A stretch of 64,000 nt of DNA. It comes from Streptomyces kanamyceticus. GTDB taxonomy: Bacteria; Actinomycetota; Actinomycetes; Streptomycetales; Streptomycetaceae. Positions 1 through 9,100 of the stretch are shown here, one piece after another. The notes below the pieces were generated by a model that saw only the letters and a list, made by a program, of their open reading frames with translations, did no database searches and was not told the DNA's origin. The stretch covers positions 2,604,001-2,668,000 of the forward strand of contig NZ_CP023699.1 in assembly GCF_008704495.1 (NCBI RefSeq), in the 5' to 3' direction. Each line of letters starts with the position of its first letter. Positions within the stretch are counted from its first letter, which is position 1. A program made the translations under genes and the position numbers.

Positions 1-72
1 CATTGAAACTATATACGATGCTCCACATTTCTATACACGCGGGAACAGGCGCGGAACCGGCGAGGGTACTGA

Positions 73-1305
73 CTACGACCCGGGCACCGCGTCCCGCTCG
101 ACCGGACAGCTCATACACCGCGGCCCGCCCCTGCCGCGCCCCAGCTCGCTCCCTCTTATCTCGATCACCTCGATGCCCTGCTTGCGCAGGTGCGTGTTCG
201 TCGTCGAGTTCCGCTCGTAGGCGACGACGACGCCCGGCTCCACCGCGAGGACGTTGCAGCCGTCGTCCCACTGCTCGCGCTCGGCCGCGTGCACGTCCTG
301 GGTGGCGGTCAGGACCCGGATCTCGCTGAGCCCGAGCGCCGCGGCGATCGCCCGGTGCATGTGCTCGGGCGGATGGTCGGTCACCTTCAACTCCCGCTCC
401 CCCACGCCCGGTTCGATGGTGTACGAGCGGAGCATGCCGAGCCCCGCGTACTGCGTGAAGGTGTCGCCGCCGACCATCGTCATGACGGTGTCCAGGTGCA
501 TGAACGCGCGCCGCTTCGGCATGTCGAGCGCCACGATCGTCTTCGCCGAGCCCGCCGCGAACAGCTTGTGGGCGAGCATCTCGACGGCCTGCGGCGTGGT
601 GCGCTCGCTCATGCCGATGAGCACGGCGCCCTTGCCGATCACCAGGACGTCGCCGCCCTCGATGGTGGAGGGGTAGTCCGCCTGGCCCTGCGACCAGACG
701 TTGAAGTCCGCCTTCCGGAACAGCGGGTGGTGCTGGTAGATCGCCTCGAAGTGCACGGTCTCGCGCTGCCGGGCGGGCCAGCGCATCGCGTTGATCGAGA
801 CGCCGTCGTATATCCAGGCCGAGGTGTCCCGCGTGAAGAGGTGGTTGGGCAGCGGACCGAGCAGGAAGTCGTCCAGGTCCATGCAGTGGAAGCGCACGGA
901 CGTCGGCTCGGCGTTGCCCGCCAGGAACTCGCGCTTGGTCATCCCGCCGATCAGCGCCTCGGCCAGTTGGGCGGACGGCATCGTCTCGAAGGCCATCCGC
1001 AGGTGGTCGGTGGCCAGCGGCCCGTACTCCTTCTCGTCGAAGACCCGGTCCAGGACGAGGAGCCGCGCCTCGGGCACGTCCAGGGTCTCGGTCAGCAGAT
1101 CGCCGAAGAGATGGACCTCGACGCCCCGGTCGCGCAGCACGTCGGCGAACCCGTCGTGCTCCTGGCGGGCCCTGCGCACCCACAGGACGTCGTCGAAGAG
1201 CAGGGCGTCCTTGTTGGTCGGAGTCAGCCGCTTGAGCTCCAGATCGGGGCGGTGCAGGATGACGCGGCGCAGCCGCCCGGCCTCGGAGTCGACATGGAAT
1301 CCCAT
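73..1305 (-). CDS. arcA: Arginine deiminase
   Basis: Hydrolyses L-arginine to citrulline and ammonia, the first step of the arginine deiminase pathway in the cytoplasm. The 410-residue protein has the family's usual length. Its C-terminus carries the catalytic Cys motif GGPRCMSCP, with the Cys near residue 397, and the N-terminus has the family pattern of [17 protein letters not shown] followed by DDVLWV. I chose the ATG at 1305 because a GGGGAAAG sequence lies about 9 nt before it; the in-frame ATG at 1314 sits directly against that sequence. No carbamate kinase or ornithine transcarbamylase gene lies in the window, so the rest of the pathway is not encoded here. A MITE-like element separates it from the RNA-repair operon upstream. 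The family call is secure; the exact start is less so. Confidence 0.93.
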   Translation of the reverse strand: MGFHVDSEAGRLRRVILHRPDLELKRLTPTNKDALLFDDVLWVRRARQEHDGFADVLRDRGVEVHLFGDLLTETLDVPEARLLVLDRVFDEKEYGPLATDHLRMAFETMPSAQLAEALIGGMTKREFLAGNAEPTSVRFHCMDLDDFLLGPLPNHLFTRDTSAWIYDGVSINAMRWPARQRETVHFEAIYQHHPLFRKADFNVWSQGQADYPSTIEGGDVLVIGKGAVLIGMSERTTPQAVEMLAHKLFAAGSAKTIVALDMPKRRAFMHLDTVMTMVGGDTFTQYAGLGMLRSYTIEPGVGERELKVTDHPPEHMHRAIAAALGLSEIRVLTATQDVHAAEREQWDDGCNVLAVEPGVVVAYERNSTTNTHLRKQGIEVIEIRGSELGRGRGGPRCMSCPVERDAVPGS

Positions 1306-1352
1306 GGGTTCCATCTTTCCCCGGCCGGGCGGCCTACGCGCGGGCAATCACA

Positions 1353-1551
1353 TAGGGCCTGTCCGGCGGATCAGGGCGCGCTCGGCTGGCGTCCCCCGTC
1401 CGGTGGGCACGAGCGGGGTCTGGTGCGTGCGGCTGCAAGGCGGAGGAGGGCGGCTACGCAGTGGGGCCTCCCCTGCTCGAGCGAAGCCGAGAGCTTGGGG
1501 GAGTGCGTGCCAGACCCCGCGACAGCGCCATGATCCGCCGGACAGGCCCTA
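1353..1551. mobile_element. MITE-like element with 21-bp perfect terminal inverted repeats
   Basis: A 199-bp non-coding segment is bounded by perfect inverted repeats. The left end reads TAGGGCCTGTCCGGCGGATC and the right end is its exact complement at 1531-1551. The outermost TA on each side fits a TA-targeting (IS630/Tc1-type) element. Inside is a second partial hairpin: CTCCCCTGCTCGAGCG, a few bases, then GAGAGCTTGGGGGAG (about 1466-1502). There is no transposase. It fills the gap between pnkp (transcribed toward it) and arcA, and could also act as a terminator. Confidence 0.6.
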
Positions 1552-1565
1552 ACCCCGGGGCGCGT

Positions 1566-4166
1566 TCAGAGCCGCGGGTCCACCGGCTCCGACTCCAGGG
1601 CCAGGACCGCGAACACCGACTCGTGCACCCGCCACAGCGGCTCACCGTCCGCCAGGCGGTCCAGGGCCTCCAGGCCGAGCGCGTACTCCCGGGTGGCGAG
1701 CGAGCGCTTGTGGCCGAGGAAGCGGCCGCGCAGCTTGGCCAGGTTCTCCGGGCGCGTGTACTCCGGACCGTAGATGATCCGCAGGTACTCACGGCCCCGG
1801 CACTTGATGCCGGGCTGGACGAGGCGGCCCTTGTCGTCGCGGACCAGGGCCCCGACCGGCTTGACGACCATGCCCTCGCCGCCGCGGCTCGTCATCTCCA
1901 GCCACCAGTCGACGCCCGCGCGGACCGACTCCTCGTCGCCCGTGTCGACGTACAGCCTGCGCGTGGTCCGCAGCAGGCCCGTGCCGTCGTGCTCCACCAT
2001 GCGGTCGATCAGGGCCAGCTGCTCGTCGTGCGGGAGCGCGGCGAGGCTCCTGCCCTGGACGGCAAGGAGCTGGAACGGCGCGAGGTGCACCCCTTCCAGG
2101 CCGTCCGTCGGCCAGCAGTAGCGGCGGTAGGCGTCGGTGAACGCGGCGGCGTCCGCGGCCCGTTCCCGCTGCCTGTCGAGCAGCGCGCCGGTGTCCACAC
2201 CGCGCTCCCGCGCCGCCGCCAGGGCGGCGAGCGCGCCGGGGAAGACGGCCCCGGACGCGGCGCCCACCGCCGCGTACTGCGTGCGGAGCAGCCCGGACGC
2301 CTTGAGCGACCACGGCATCAACTCGGCGTCGAGGAGCAGCCAGTCGGTGGCGAGCTCCTGCCACAGGCCCGCTTCGGTGACGGCGGCGCGCAGCCTGCCG
2401 AGTATCTCCTCGGTGACGGACGCGTCGGAGAAGAAGGGCCGTCCGGTGCGGGTGTAGAGCGATCCTGTGGGCCCTTCCATGCCGAACCGCTCGCGGGCCA
2501 CGTCCGCGTCACGGCAGACCAGGGCCACCGCGCGCGAGCCCATGTGCTTCTCCTCGCACACGACGCGGGCGACGCCGTCCCGCGCGTACGAGGCGAACGC
2601 CTCCGCCGGGTGCTCCAGATAGCCCTCGCGCTGCGAGGTGGCGGTCGGCGCCATCGTCGGCGGCAGGTACGGAAGGAGGCGCGGGTCCACGGCGAAGCGG
2701 CTCATGACCTCCAGCGCGGCGGCCGCGTTCTCCTCGCGCACGGCGACGCGGCCCGCGTGCCGGGTCTCCACCACACGGCGGCCGTGCACGTCGTTCAGGT
2801 CGAGCGGCCGCCCCTCGCGCCCGCCGGGCGCCTCGGTGCTCAGCGGCCTCGACGGCTCGTACCAGACCTGTTCGGCCGGTACGTCGACGAGCTCGCGCTC
2901 CGGCCAGCGCAGCGCGGTGAGGTGGCCGCCGAACACCGCACCCGTGTCCAGGCAGATGGTGTTGTTCAGCCAGGTCGCGGTGGGCACCGGGGTGTGGCCG
3001 TAGACCACGGCGGCGCGGCCGCGGTACTCCTCCGCCCACGGGTAGCGCACCGGCAGGCCGAACTCGTCGGTCTCGCCGGTCGTGTCGCCGTACAGCGCGT
3101 GCGAGCGCACCCGGCCCGACGTGCGGCCGTGGTACTTCTCGGGCAGCCCGGCGTGGCAGACGACCAGCTTCCCCCCGTCCAGGACGTAGTGCGAGACGAG
3201 TCCGTCCACGAACTCCCGCACCTGCCCGCGGAACTCCTCGCTCTCCCCCGCCAACTGCGCGGCGGTCTCGGCGAGTCCGTGCGTGTGCTGGACGCCGCGG
3301 CCCTTGAGGTACCGGCCGAGCTTGTTCTCGTGGTTGCCCGGCACGCAGAGCGCGGTGCCGCCCGCGACCATCGACATCACGCGGCGCAGCACGCCGGGCG
3401 TGTCCGGGCCGCGGTCGACGAGGTCGCCGACGAACACGGCGGTACGTCCTTCCGGGTGCACCCCCTCGACGTAACCGAGCTTGCCGAGCAGGGTCTCCAG
3501 TTCGGAAGCGCAGCCGTGGATGTCGCCGATGATGTCGAAGGGCCCGACGAGGTGGGAGAGGTCGTTGTAGCGCTTCTCGGTGACGATCTCGGCGGCCTCG
3601 ACCTCCGCCACGCCCCGCAGGACGTGCACCTTCCTGAATCCCTCGCGCTCCAAGTGCCGCAAGGAGCGCCGCAGTTCGCGCTGGTGGCGCAGGATGACGC
3701 GGCGCGGCATGCCCGCCCGGTCCGCGCGCGCGGCGTTGCGCTCGGCGCAGACCTCCTCGGGCACGTCGAGCACGATGGCGATGGGCAGCACGTCGTGCGC
3801 CCTGGCCAGCTCGATCAGCTTCTTGCGGCTGTCGCTCTGCACGCTGGTCGCGTCGACGACGGTGCGGCGTCCCGCGGCGAGGCGCTTGCCCGCGATGTAG
3901 TTGAGCACGTCGAAGGCGTCGCGGCTCGCGCCCTGGTCGTTCTCGTCGTCGGCGACGAGCCCGCGGCAGAAGTCGCTGGAGATGACCTCGGTGGGCTTGA
4001 AGTGCCTGCGCGCGAAGGTGGACTTGCCGGATCCGGTGGCGCCGATCAGGACGACGAGGGAGAGGTCGGTGACGGGCAGCACGCGTCCCGCGCGGGCTGC
4101 TTCGGTGCCGGTGTCACTGCTGGTGCTGGTGCCGGTCTCGGTCTCGGTCTCGGTCTCGTTCGTCAT
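1566..4166 (-). CDS. pnkp: Polynucleotide kinase-phosphatase (bacterial Pnkp)
   Basis: End-healing and sealing enzyme of the bacterial Pnkp/Hen1 RNA-repair system. At 866 residues it matches the size of characterised bacterial Pnkp. Three modules are visible in order. The N-terminal P-loop kinase has GATGSGKST with Lys about 48. The metallophosphoesterase has GDIHG near 215, then GDLVDRGPD, GNHE, CHAGL and YGHTP. The C-terminal ligase-like adenylyltransferase has EEKHMGSR with the nucleotidyl Lys near 540. The ATG at 4166 overlaps the hen1 stop by ATGA, so the two are translationally coupled. The first 20 residues are an ETETETE/TGTS low-complexity tail encoded by a 6-bp repeat. Known members repair tRNA cut by ribotoxins; that role here is inferred. 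Confidence 0.95.
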   Translation of the reverse strand: MTNETETETETGTSTSSDTGTEAARAGRVLPVTDLSLVVLIGATGSGKSTFARRHFKPTEVISSDFCRGLVADDENDQGASRDAFDVLNYIAGKRLAAGRRTVVDATSVQSDSRKKLIELARAHDVLPIAIVLDVPEEVCAERNAARADRAGMPRRVILRHQRELRRSLRHLEREGFRKVHVLRGVAEVEAAEIVTEKRYNDLSHLVGPFDIIGDIHGCASELETLLGKLGYVEGVHPEGRTAVFVGDLVDRGPDTPGVLRRVMSMVAGGTALCVPGNHENKLGRYLKGRGVQHTHGLAETAAQLAGESEEFRGQVREFVDGLVSHYVLDGGKLVVCHAGLPEKYHGRTSGRVRSHALYGDTTGETDEFGLPVRYPWAEEYRGRAAVVYGHTPVPTATWLNNTICLDTGAVFGGHLTALRWPERELVDVPAEQVWYEPSRPLSTEAPGGREGRPLDLNDVHGRRVVETRHAGRVAVREENAAAALEVMSRFAVDPRLLPYLPPTMAPTATSQREGYLEHPAEAFASYARDGVARVVCEEKHMGSRAVALVCRDADVARERFGMEGPTGSLYTRTGRPFFSDASVTEEILGRLRAAVTEAGLWQELATDWLLLDAELMPWSLKASGLLRTQYAAVGAASGAVFPGALAALAAARERGVDTGALLDRQRERAADAAAFTDAYRRYCWPTDGLEGVHLAPFQLLAVQGRSLAALPHDEQLALIDRMVEHDGTGLLRTTRRLYVDTGDEESVRAGVDWWLEMTSRGGEGMVVKPVGALVRDDKGRLVQPGIKCRGREYLRIIYGPEYTRPENLAKLRGRFLGHKRSLATREYALGLEALDRLADGEPLWRVHESVFAVLALESEPVDPRL

Positions 4167-5671
4167 GCGGCCCGCACCTCCTTCTTCTTGTCGTTCGCAG
4201 TCGTCGCGTTCTTGTCCTGCCGCGTGAAGGCCGCCAGCTGGGTCGGCGGCCCCACCTCGGGGTCGTCGTCCCCGACGGGCTCGAACCGCACGTCGTACCC
4301 GTGCCGTTCGGCGACCCGGTGGGCCCAGGCGCGGAACTCCTCGCGGGTCCACTCGAAGCGGTGGTCCCCGTGCCGCACGTGCCCGGCGGGCAGCGTCTCC
4401 CAGCGCACGTTGTACTCGACGTTCGGCGTCGTCACCAGGACGGTGCGGGGCCGCGCGGAGCCGAACACCGCGTACTCCAGGGCGGGCAGCCGCTCGACGT
4501 CGAGGTGCTCGATGACCTCGCTGAGCACGGCCGCGTCGTACCCCTTGAGACGCTTGTCGGTGTACGCGAGCGAGCCCTGCATGAGCGTGACGCGCTCGGC
4601 CCTGCGCTCGCCCATGCGGTCCAGCTTGAGCCGCCGCGAGGCGACGGTCAGCGCGCGCATGGACACGTCCACGCCGACGATCTCGGTGTAGCGGACGTCC
4701 TTGAGCAGTTCCTGCACCAACTGGCCCTGCCCGCAGCCCAGGTCGAGCACGCGCGCGGCTCCCGACGCGGCCAGCTCGGCGAGGATCGCCGTACGGCGGC
4801 GCACGGCGAGCGGCACCGGCTTCTCTTCGGTGTCACTCTCCTCGTCTACCGCGTTGTCGATCTCCTCGACGTCCGTGTCGTCGGCGTCGGCGAGCCGCAC
4901 CAGTTCGAGCCGCTCCGTCGCCTCGCGGGTCAGCGACCAGCGGCGCGCCAGATAGCGGTTGGTGATGACCTGCTGCTCCGGGTGGACCGCGAGCCAGCCC
5001 TCGCCCGCGCGAAGCAGCTTGTCGACCTCGTCGGGCGAGACCCAGTAGTGCTTGGCGTCGTCGAGCACCGGGAGCAGCACGTAGAGGTGCCGCAGCGCCT
5101 CGCCCAGGGTCAGCTTTCCCTCGGGCACGTCGAGCACGAGACGCACGTACCGCGAGTCGCCCCACTCCGGGAACCGCTCGTCCAGCGGCACGGGCGTCGC
5201 CTGCACCGTCCAGCCCAGCGGCTCGAAGAGCCCCCGCACCAGCTCGGCGCCGCCGCGTGCGGGCAGCGCGGGCACCTCGATCCGCAGCGGCAGCGGCCGC
5301 GCGGCCCGCTCGGGACGCGCGGCGCACACGCCGCGCATCGCGCTGGAGAACACCGCGCTCAGGGCCACCGCGAGCAGCGACGACGCGGCGTAGGGCCGGT
5401 CGTTCACGTACTGCGCGAGCGCCGCGTCGGGCGCACCGCCCCGCCCCTTGCCGTTGCCCTTGCCTTTGCCGCGCCGCACGAGCGCGACGGGATCGACCTC
5501 CAGAAGCAGCGCGGCCGTGCAGCGCTCCTCGCTCGCCTCGGGGTAGACGACGTGCGCGGTGCCGTACGACGTGGAGAACGCCTGCGCCTTGTCGGGGTGC
5601 TTGTGGAGCAGGAACCCGAGGTCGGTCGCCGGGCGTTCGGGGGTGCCGGTTGTACTGATCGTCAGGAACAC
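4163..5671 (-). CDS. hen1: RNA 3'-terminal ribose 2'-O-methyltransferase Hen1
   Basis: Methylates the 2'-OH at the 3' end of a cleaved RNA before Pnkp seals it, so that the repaired RNA resists renewed cleavage. The 502-residue protein has an N-terminal Hen1-specific half and a C-terminal SAM methyltransferase. The latter shows VLDLGCGQGQLV near residue 309, the metal-site motif EVIEHL near 384, and HRFEWTREEF near 437, all Hen1 signatures. I chose the GTG at 5671 because a GAGG sits 8 nt upstream; a longer frame to 5734 lacks such a site and the Hen1 N-terminus begins at FLTIS. It overlaps pnkp by 4 bp. A Glu/Asp-rich linker precedes the methyltransferase domain. Confidence 0.94.
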   Translation of the reverse strand: MFLTISTTGTPERPATDLGFLLHKHPDKAQAFSTSYGTAHVVYPEASEERCTAALLLEVDPVALVRRGKGKGNGKGRGGAPDAALAQYVNDRPYAASSLLAVALSAVFSSAMRGVCAARPERAARPLPLRIEVPALPARGGAELVRGLFEPLGWTVQATPVPLDERFPEWGDSRYVRLVLDVPEGKLTLGEALRHLYVLLPVLDDAKHYWVSPDEVDKLLRAGEGWLAVHPEQQVITNRYLARRWSLTREATERLELVRLADADDTDVEEIDNAVDEESDTEEKPVPLAVRRRTAILAELAASGAARVLDLGCGQGQLVQELLKDVRYTEIVGVDVSMRALTVASRRLKLDRMGERRAERVTLMQGSLAYTDKRLKGYDAAVLSEVIEHLDVERLPALEYAVFGSARPRTVLVTTPNVEYNVRWETLPAGHVRHGDHRFEWTREEFRAWAHRVAERHGYDVRFEPVGDDDPEVGPPTQLAAFTRQDKNATTANDKKKEVRAA

Positions 5672-5810
5672 GGGGTGGGCCTCGAAAGGGAGTCTGAGCT
5701 GTGCGTACGCACCGGTCCCGCCGGTGTGGCGCACGCGCCGGTGGCACGCCGCGGTGGTCCGCGGGCGTTCCTCCGCAACGTACAGCGAAACACCGGAGGC
5801 ACACTCGGGA

Positions 5811-6506
5811 TTATTCGGGCCCGGGCAGCGGTTCCGGGGCCGGGGCGCCGGGCAGGAGCTGCCAGCAGCGGCGCCGGGCGAGCGCGCGCAGCGCGGCGTC
5901 GCCGCCGACGACAGCGGCGGATCCGGTGGCCTCCAGCATGGGCAAGTCGGAGGCGTGGTCTCCGTAGGCGACGCAGTCCGCGGGCGCGGCCCCGTGCGCG
6001 GCGGCGGCGAGGCGTACGGCGTCGGCCTTCGCGCGGCCGATCATGGGCGGGCGGCCGAGGCCCCCGGTGTAGCGGCCGTGCGCGATCTCCGGCGAGGTGG
6101 ACCACACGTCGTCGGCGCCGATGTGCTCGGCGAGCGGCGCGAGGCAGGCGGCGAACGAACCGGAGACGAGCACGATCCTGTCTCCCGCGGCTTGGTGCCC
6201 GCGCAGGGCGTCGAGGGCGTACTCGTTGAAGAGGCCGCCCTGCCGGAGCTCGGCGGCGAACCAGTCGCGCGCCAGTGCCGACACCCGCGCGGCGTCGGCC
6301 CCCGCGAAGTTCTCGAAGTACGCGAGGTTCGTCCGCTCCCTCGGCACGCCGATCTCCGTCATGGCCTTGAGCCGCTGGCGCCGCCTGTCGTACTCGTGCG
6401 GCTCGTGCCCCTCGGCGGCCAGGTAGTGGCGCAGGAAACGGAAGAGGGTGGTCGCCGTGGTCAGGGTGCCGTCGACGTCGAAGAACGCCAGCCGGGTGCG
6501 GTTCAT
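5811..6506 (-). CDS. HAD-IB family phosphatase (first of two)
   Basis: A 231-residue haloacid-dehalogenase-fold hydrolase of the IB (SerB-like) group. It starts with the nucleophile motif FFDVDGTLT, has a Ser motif in VLVSGSF, and ends with the acidic motif AYGDHASDLPML. It is the last gene of the minus-strand series running from 13730, about 100 bp after the ACP gene. A second HAD-IB protein with the almost identical motif AYGDHASDLDML is encoded at 17244-17981. Butyrolactone-type hormone biosynthesis needs a dephosphorylation step, and either protein could supply it; that link is inference. IB members can also act on phosphoserine or phospholipid headgroups, so the substrate is open. Start ATG at 6506. 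Confidence 0.8.
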   Translation of the reverse strand: MNRTRLAFFDVDGTLTTATTLFRFLRHYLAAEGHEPHEYDRRRQRLKAMTEIGVPRERTNLAYFENFAGADAARVSALARDWFAAELRQGGLFNEYALDALRGHQAAGDRIVLVSGSFAACLAPLAEHIGADDVWSTSPEIAHGRYTGGLGRPPMIGRAKADAVRLAAAAHGAAPADCVAYGDHASDLPMLEATGSAAVVGGDAALRALARRRCWQLLPGAPAPEPLPGPE

Positions 6507-6607
6507 CGGTCCTCTTCGGGGTGATCCGTGGTCGTGTTCGGGTCTCAAGGGCGGGCGGGCAGCGGCCTGTTGGGGGTAGGCCGCCGCCCCGCTCGGCGCC
6601 CGGGCGC

Positions 6608-6877
6608 CTAGGCGGGGACGCCCTTGGCGCGCAGGAGCTCGATGGTCCCCGCGATGTTCCCGGCCTCCTGGAGCTCGTCGTCGGTGACCTGCACGCCGAA
6701 CTGCTTGGTCAGTGCGACGGCCAGCTCGACGAGCACGAGGGAGTCGAAGCCGAGCATGTCGTACGCGGTGTCGGCGGTGGTGCCCTCCGGCGCCTCGTAC
6801 TCGGTGGTGAGGATCTCCATCAACTCGGCGGAGAGGGTGGAGTTCTGGGGCATGGTTTGCATGGTTTGCATGGTCAT
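6608..6877 (-). CDS. Acyl carrier protein
   Basis: An 89-residue carrier protein with the phosphopantetheine motif MLGFDSLVLVEL, Ser about 46. It would hold the growing or finished acyl chain as a thioester. It directly follows the KAS III gene (67-bp gap) on the same strand, which suggests a dedicated carrier for that synthase and for the AvrD-family enzyme further upstream. The start is uncertain: four in-frame ATGs lie within the first nine codons (a repeated ATGCAAACC) and none has a clear ribosome site. This is not the primary fatty-acid ACP by context, because no fabD, fabF or other fab genes are adjacent. Confidence 0.88.
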   Translation of the reverse strand: MTMQTMQTMPQNSTLSAELMEILTTEYEAPEGTTADTAYDMLGFDSLVLVELAVALTKQFGVQVTDDELQEAGNIAGTIELLRAKGVPA

Positions 6878-6944
6878 GACAGGTAACCCGCTGTTCTGGA
6901 GTAGGGGAATGTTCTGGAGTAGGGGAATTCGTCGTGCGCGAGCG

Positions 6945-7964
6945 TCAGGCGGGCGTCACGTCGGGCCAGGTCAGGGCGACCGACCCCCAGGTGAGCCCGC
7001 CGCCGAACGCGGTGAGCAGGACGCGCGAGCCCGGCGTGAGCGTGCCCTGCGACGCCGCGTGCGCAAGGGCCAGCGGGATCGAGGCGGCCGAGGTGTTGCC
7101 GACCCGGTCGAGATGGACGACGGCCCGCTCCTCGGGGATGCCGAGCTGCTTGGCGAGCGCCTTGAGGATGCGCGCGTTGGCCTGGTGACCCACCAGGTGG
7201 TCGACCGATTCGGTGGTCCAGCCGATGCTGTCGAGCACCGAGGTGGACGACTCCGCCATTCTGGCGACCGCGGCGGCGAACACCTTCTTGCCCTGCATCG
7301 TGAAGTACCGGCCGTCGGGGTCGGGTTCACCCGGCGTGGAGCGCTGCCGGGAGCCACCGGCCGGAATGCTGATGAGGTCCCGGTGCAGACCGTCGGAGCC
7401 CAGGTCGACGCCGAGCAGGACGCCGGGCTGTCCGGAGTCGTCGGCCGCGGCGAGGACGACGGCGCCCGCCCCGTCGCCGAAGATGACCGAGGTGGTCCTG
7501 TCGGCGGGATTGATGATCGTCGAGTACGTCTCGGCCCCGATCACCAGGATGCGCTCGGCCTGTCCCGCGGTGATCTGCGCGGAGGCGGTGGCCAGGGCGT
7601 AGAGGAATCCGGAGCAGACGGCCGAGATGTCGTACGCCCCGATGGGACCGAGTCCCAGGCGGGCGGCGACGTCGGGCGCGGTGGCCGGGCAGGGGTGGTC
7701 GGGCGTGGTGGTGGCGAGGACGACGGCGTCCACGGCGCCCGGTTCCGCGTCGAGTCCCGCCGACTTCAGTGCCCGGTGCCCGGCCTCGACGGCGAGGTCG
7801 CCGGTCGAGGTGCCGGGCGAGACCCGGTGGCGGGCGCGGATGCCGGTCCGCGTGGTGATCCACTCGTCGGTGGTGTCGAGTTCGGCCGCGAGGTCCTCGT
7901 TGCTGATGACCCAGGGCGGGAGGTAGCTGCCGAGTCCCATGAGCGCGGCAGGTCGGTACGCCAT
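6945..7964 (-). CDS. Beta-ketoacyl-ACP synthase III (FabH-like)
   Basis: A 339-residue thiolase-fold enzyme that condenses an acyl-CoA starter with malonyl-ACP to give a beta-ketoacyl-ACP. The complete triad is visible: Cys117 in ISAVCSGF, His260 in VGHQAN and Asn290 in GNTSAAS, with DEWITTRTGI near the N-terminus and FGDGAGAVV in the middle. A strong AAGGAAGG precedes the ATG at 7964. It stands between the AvrD-family gene and the ACP gene, so the likely role is to make the 3-ketoacyl substrate that AvrD-type and AfsA-type enzymes join to a sugar or triose phosphate. That pathway role is inferred from context; the enzyme family is secure. Confidence 0.92.
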   Translation of the reverse strand: MAYRPAALMGLGSYLPPWVISNEDLAAELDTTDEWITTRTGIRARHRVSPGTSTGDLAVEAGHRALKSAGLDAEPGAVDAVVLATTTPDHPCPATAPDVAARLGLGPIGAYDISAVCSGFLYALATASAQITAGQAERILVIGAETYSTIINPADRTTSVIFGDGAGAVVLAAADDSGQPGVLLGVDLGSDGLHRDLISIPAGGSRQRSTPGEPDPDGRYFTMQGKKVFAAAVARMAESSTSVLDSIGWTTESVDHLVGHQANARILKALAKQLGIPEERAVVHLDRVGNTSAASIPLALAHAASQGTLTPGSRVLLTAFGGGLTWGSVALTWPDVTPA

Positions 7965-8019
7965 GCGTGGCCTTCCTTTGCGGTTGCGGAGTGCGGTGGT
8001 TCGGTCAGGGGGCAGGGGG

Positions 8020-9033
8020 TCAGGGCAGGAGGTGGGCGACGTTGCAGGCGAGCCGCAGACCGCCGTACGTCGCCTGGATCCGCGCGGCGCGCCAGGTCCC
8101 CTGGGCGGTGGGCAGTTCGTTCGGGCGGGCCAGGACCACGCGCAGGCGCCGGTCGTGCGCGGGCGGCGCGGGCTCTTCGTCGGCCGGGGTGATGGTGGTG
8201 CCGCGCATCCAGAGGGTGTTGGACGTGGCGCGGTCGAGGCCGTCGAGCCGGTAGAGCAGGACCTGGCCCAGCTGCAGGGCCGCCACGAAGAGGTCGACCA
8301 TCGTCGGTTCGAGCGGTTCCCGCGCCGTGGCGTCGTGGGCGCCGGGTACGTCGGGCGCCTCCGTGATCCGCAGTTCGGCGTCGGCCGACAGGCAGTCGGC
8401 GTCGCCCGCCACGTCGAGGAGGTACTGGTGGCGTGTGTGGTGGGAGGCCCCGTACGGCGCGTCGTTCCACCCGCCGGGCAGGTACTCGGGATGGGCGTAG
8501 AAGCCCTCGGTCCGCACGGGCGCGGCGGCTGCGGAGTGCTCGGCCTCGACCCGGACGGTCATCGAGCCGATGCGGCAGTCCATGGTGGTCAACAGGCGGT
8601 TCGTGCCCGGCAGTTCGAGGGTCGACTCGTGCTGCGCGGAGACCGGGAACCGGTCGAGGAACTCCTCGTCGGGCGTGCAGCCCGCCTTGACGCACAGCGA
8701 CCGTACGACGAAGTGGCCCGACGGGGGCAGATCGTGGACGTGGGCCGCGTAGAGGCCGGTGAGCTGGGCCGCGAACTGCATGGCGTCGATGGTCGACAGG
8801 TGCGGGCGCTGGTGCGACTCGCCCTTGCGCGACCAGACGCCGGGGATGCGGATCCCCGCCGTGGCCTCGACGCCCCCCGGCGCCGAGGTGTCGGCGGGAC
8901 GGACGGAGATGGCCTCCAGGCCGTGCGTGACGCGCTTGAAGCCCTCGCCGAAGAAGCGTCCTCGCCGGTTGCCCAGGGCGTCGTCGACGGAGTCGAGACG
9001 GAATCTCTCCCTGGTGATGGTGGTGCCCTGCAT
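8020..9033 (-). CDS. AvrD-family protein (syringolide-type biosynthesis enzyme)
   Basis: A 337-residue protein resembling AvrD of Pseudomonas syringae, the protein that directs synthesis of the C-glycosyl lipid elicitors called syringolides from a 3-ketoacyl chain and xylulose. Visible family-like stretches are RFFGEGFKRVTH near the N-terminus, GVWSRKGESHQRPHLSTID, SLCVKAG, MDCRIGSM, and the C-terminal FVAALQLGQVLLY followed by SNTLWMR and TITP. The recognition rests on recall of the family, not an alignment. KAS III and ACP genes lie immediately downstream and could supply the ketoacyl substrate; a SnoaL-like protein lies upstream. AAGGGGG precedes the ATG. The catalytic mechanism of this family is poorly known and the product here is unknown. 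Confidence 0.78.
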   Translation of the reverse strand: MQGTTITRERFRLDSVDDALGNRRGRFFGEGFKRVTHGLEAISVRPADTSAPGGVEATAGIRIPGVWSRKGESHQRPHLSTIDAMQFAAQLTGLYAAHVHDLPPSGHFVVRSLCVKAGCTPDEEFLDRFPVSAQHESTLELPGTNRLLTTMDCRIGSMTVRVEAEHSAAAAPVRTEGFYAHPEYLPGGWNDAPYGASHHTRHQYLLDVAGDADCLSADAELRITEAPDVPGAHDATAREPLEPTMVDLFVAALQLGQVLLYRLDGLDRATSNTLWMRGTTITPADEEPAPPAHDRRLRVVLARPNELPTAQGTWRAARIQATYGGLRLACNVAHLLP

Positions 9034-9100
9034 GGTTGTCCCCCTTGTGATTGCCCTGAATCGGGCCCTCCCCGCCCGCGCGGGCGGGGAGGGACGTGCG

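Noticed and set aside
1..72. Possible gene start at the left window edge (CAT on the minus strand)
   Set aside because: An ATG could begin a leftward gene at 1-3, but only the start codon lies in the window and no ribosome site is at the proper distance.
1461..4691. Very long plus-strand open frame opposite pnkp
   Set aside because: It is antisense to a gene with full domain motifs; its translation is Arg/Ala/Gly/Val-rich with no domain. Long antisense frames are expected at this GC content.
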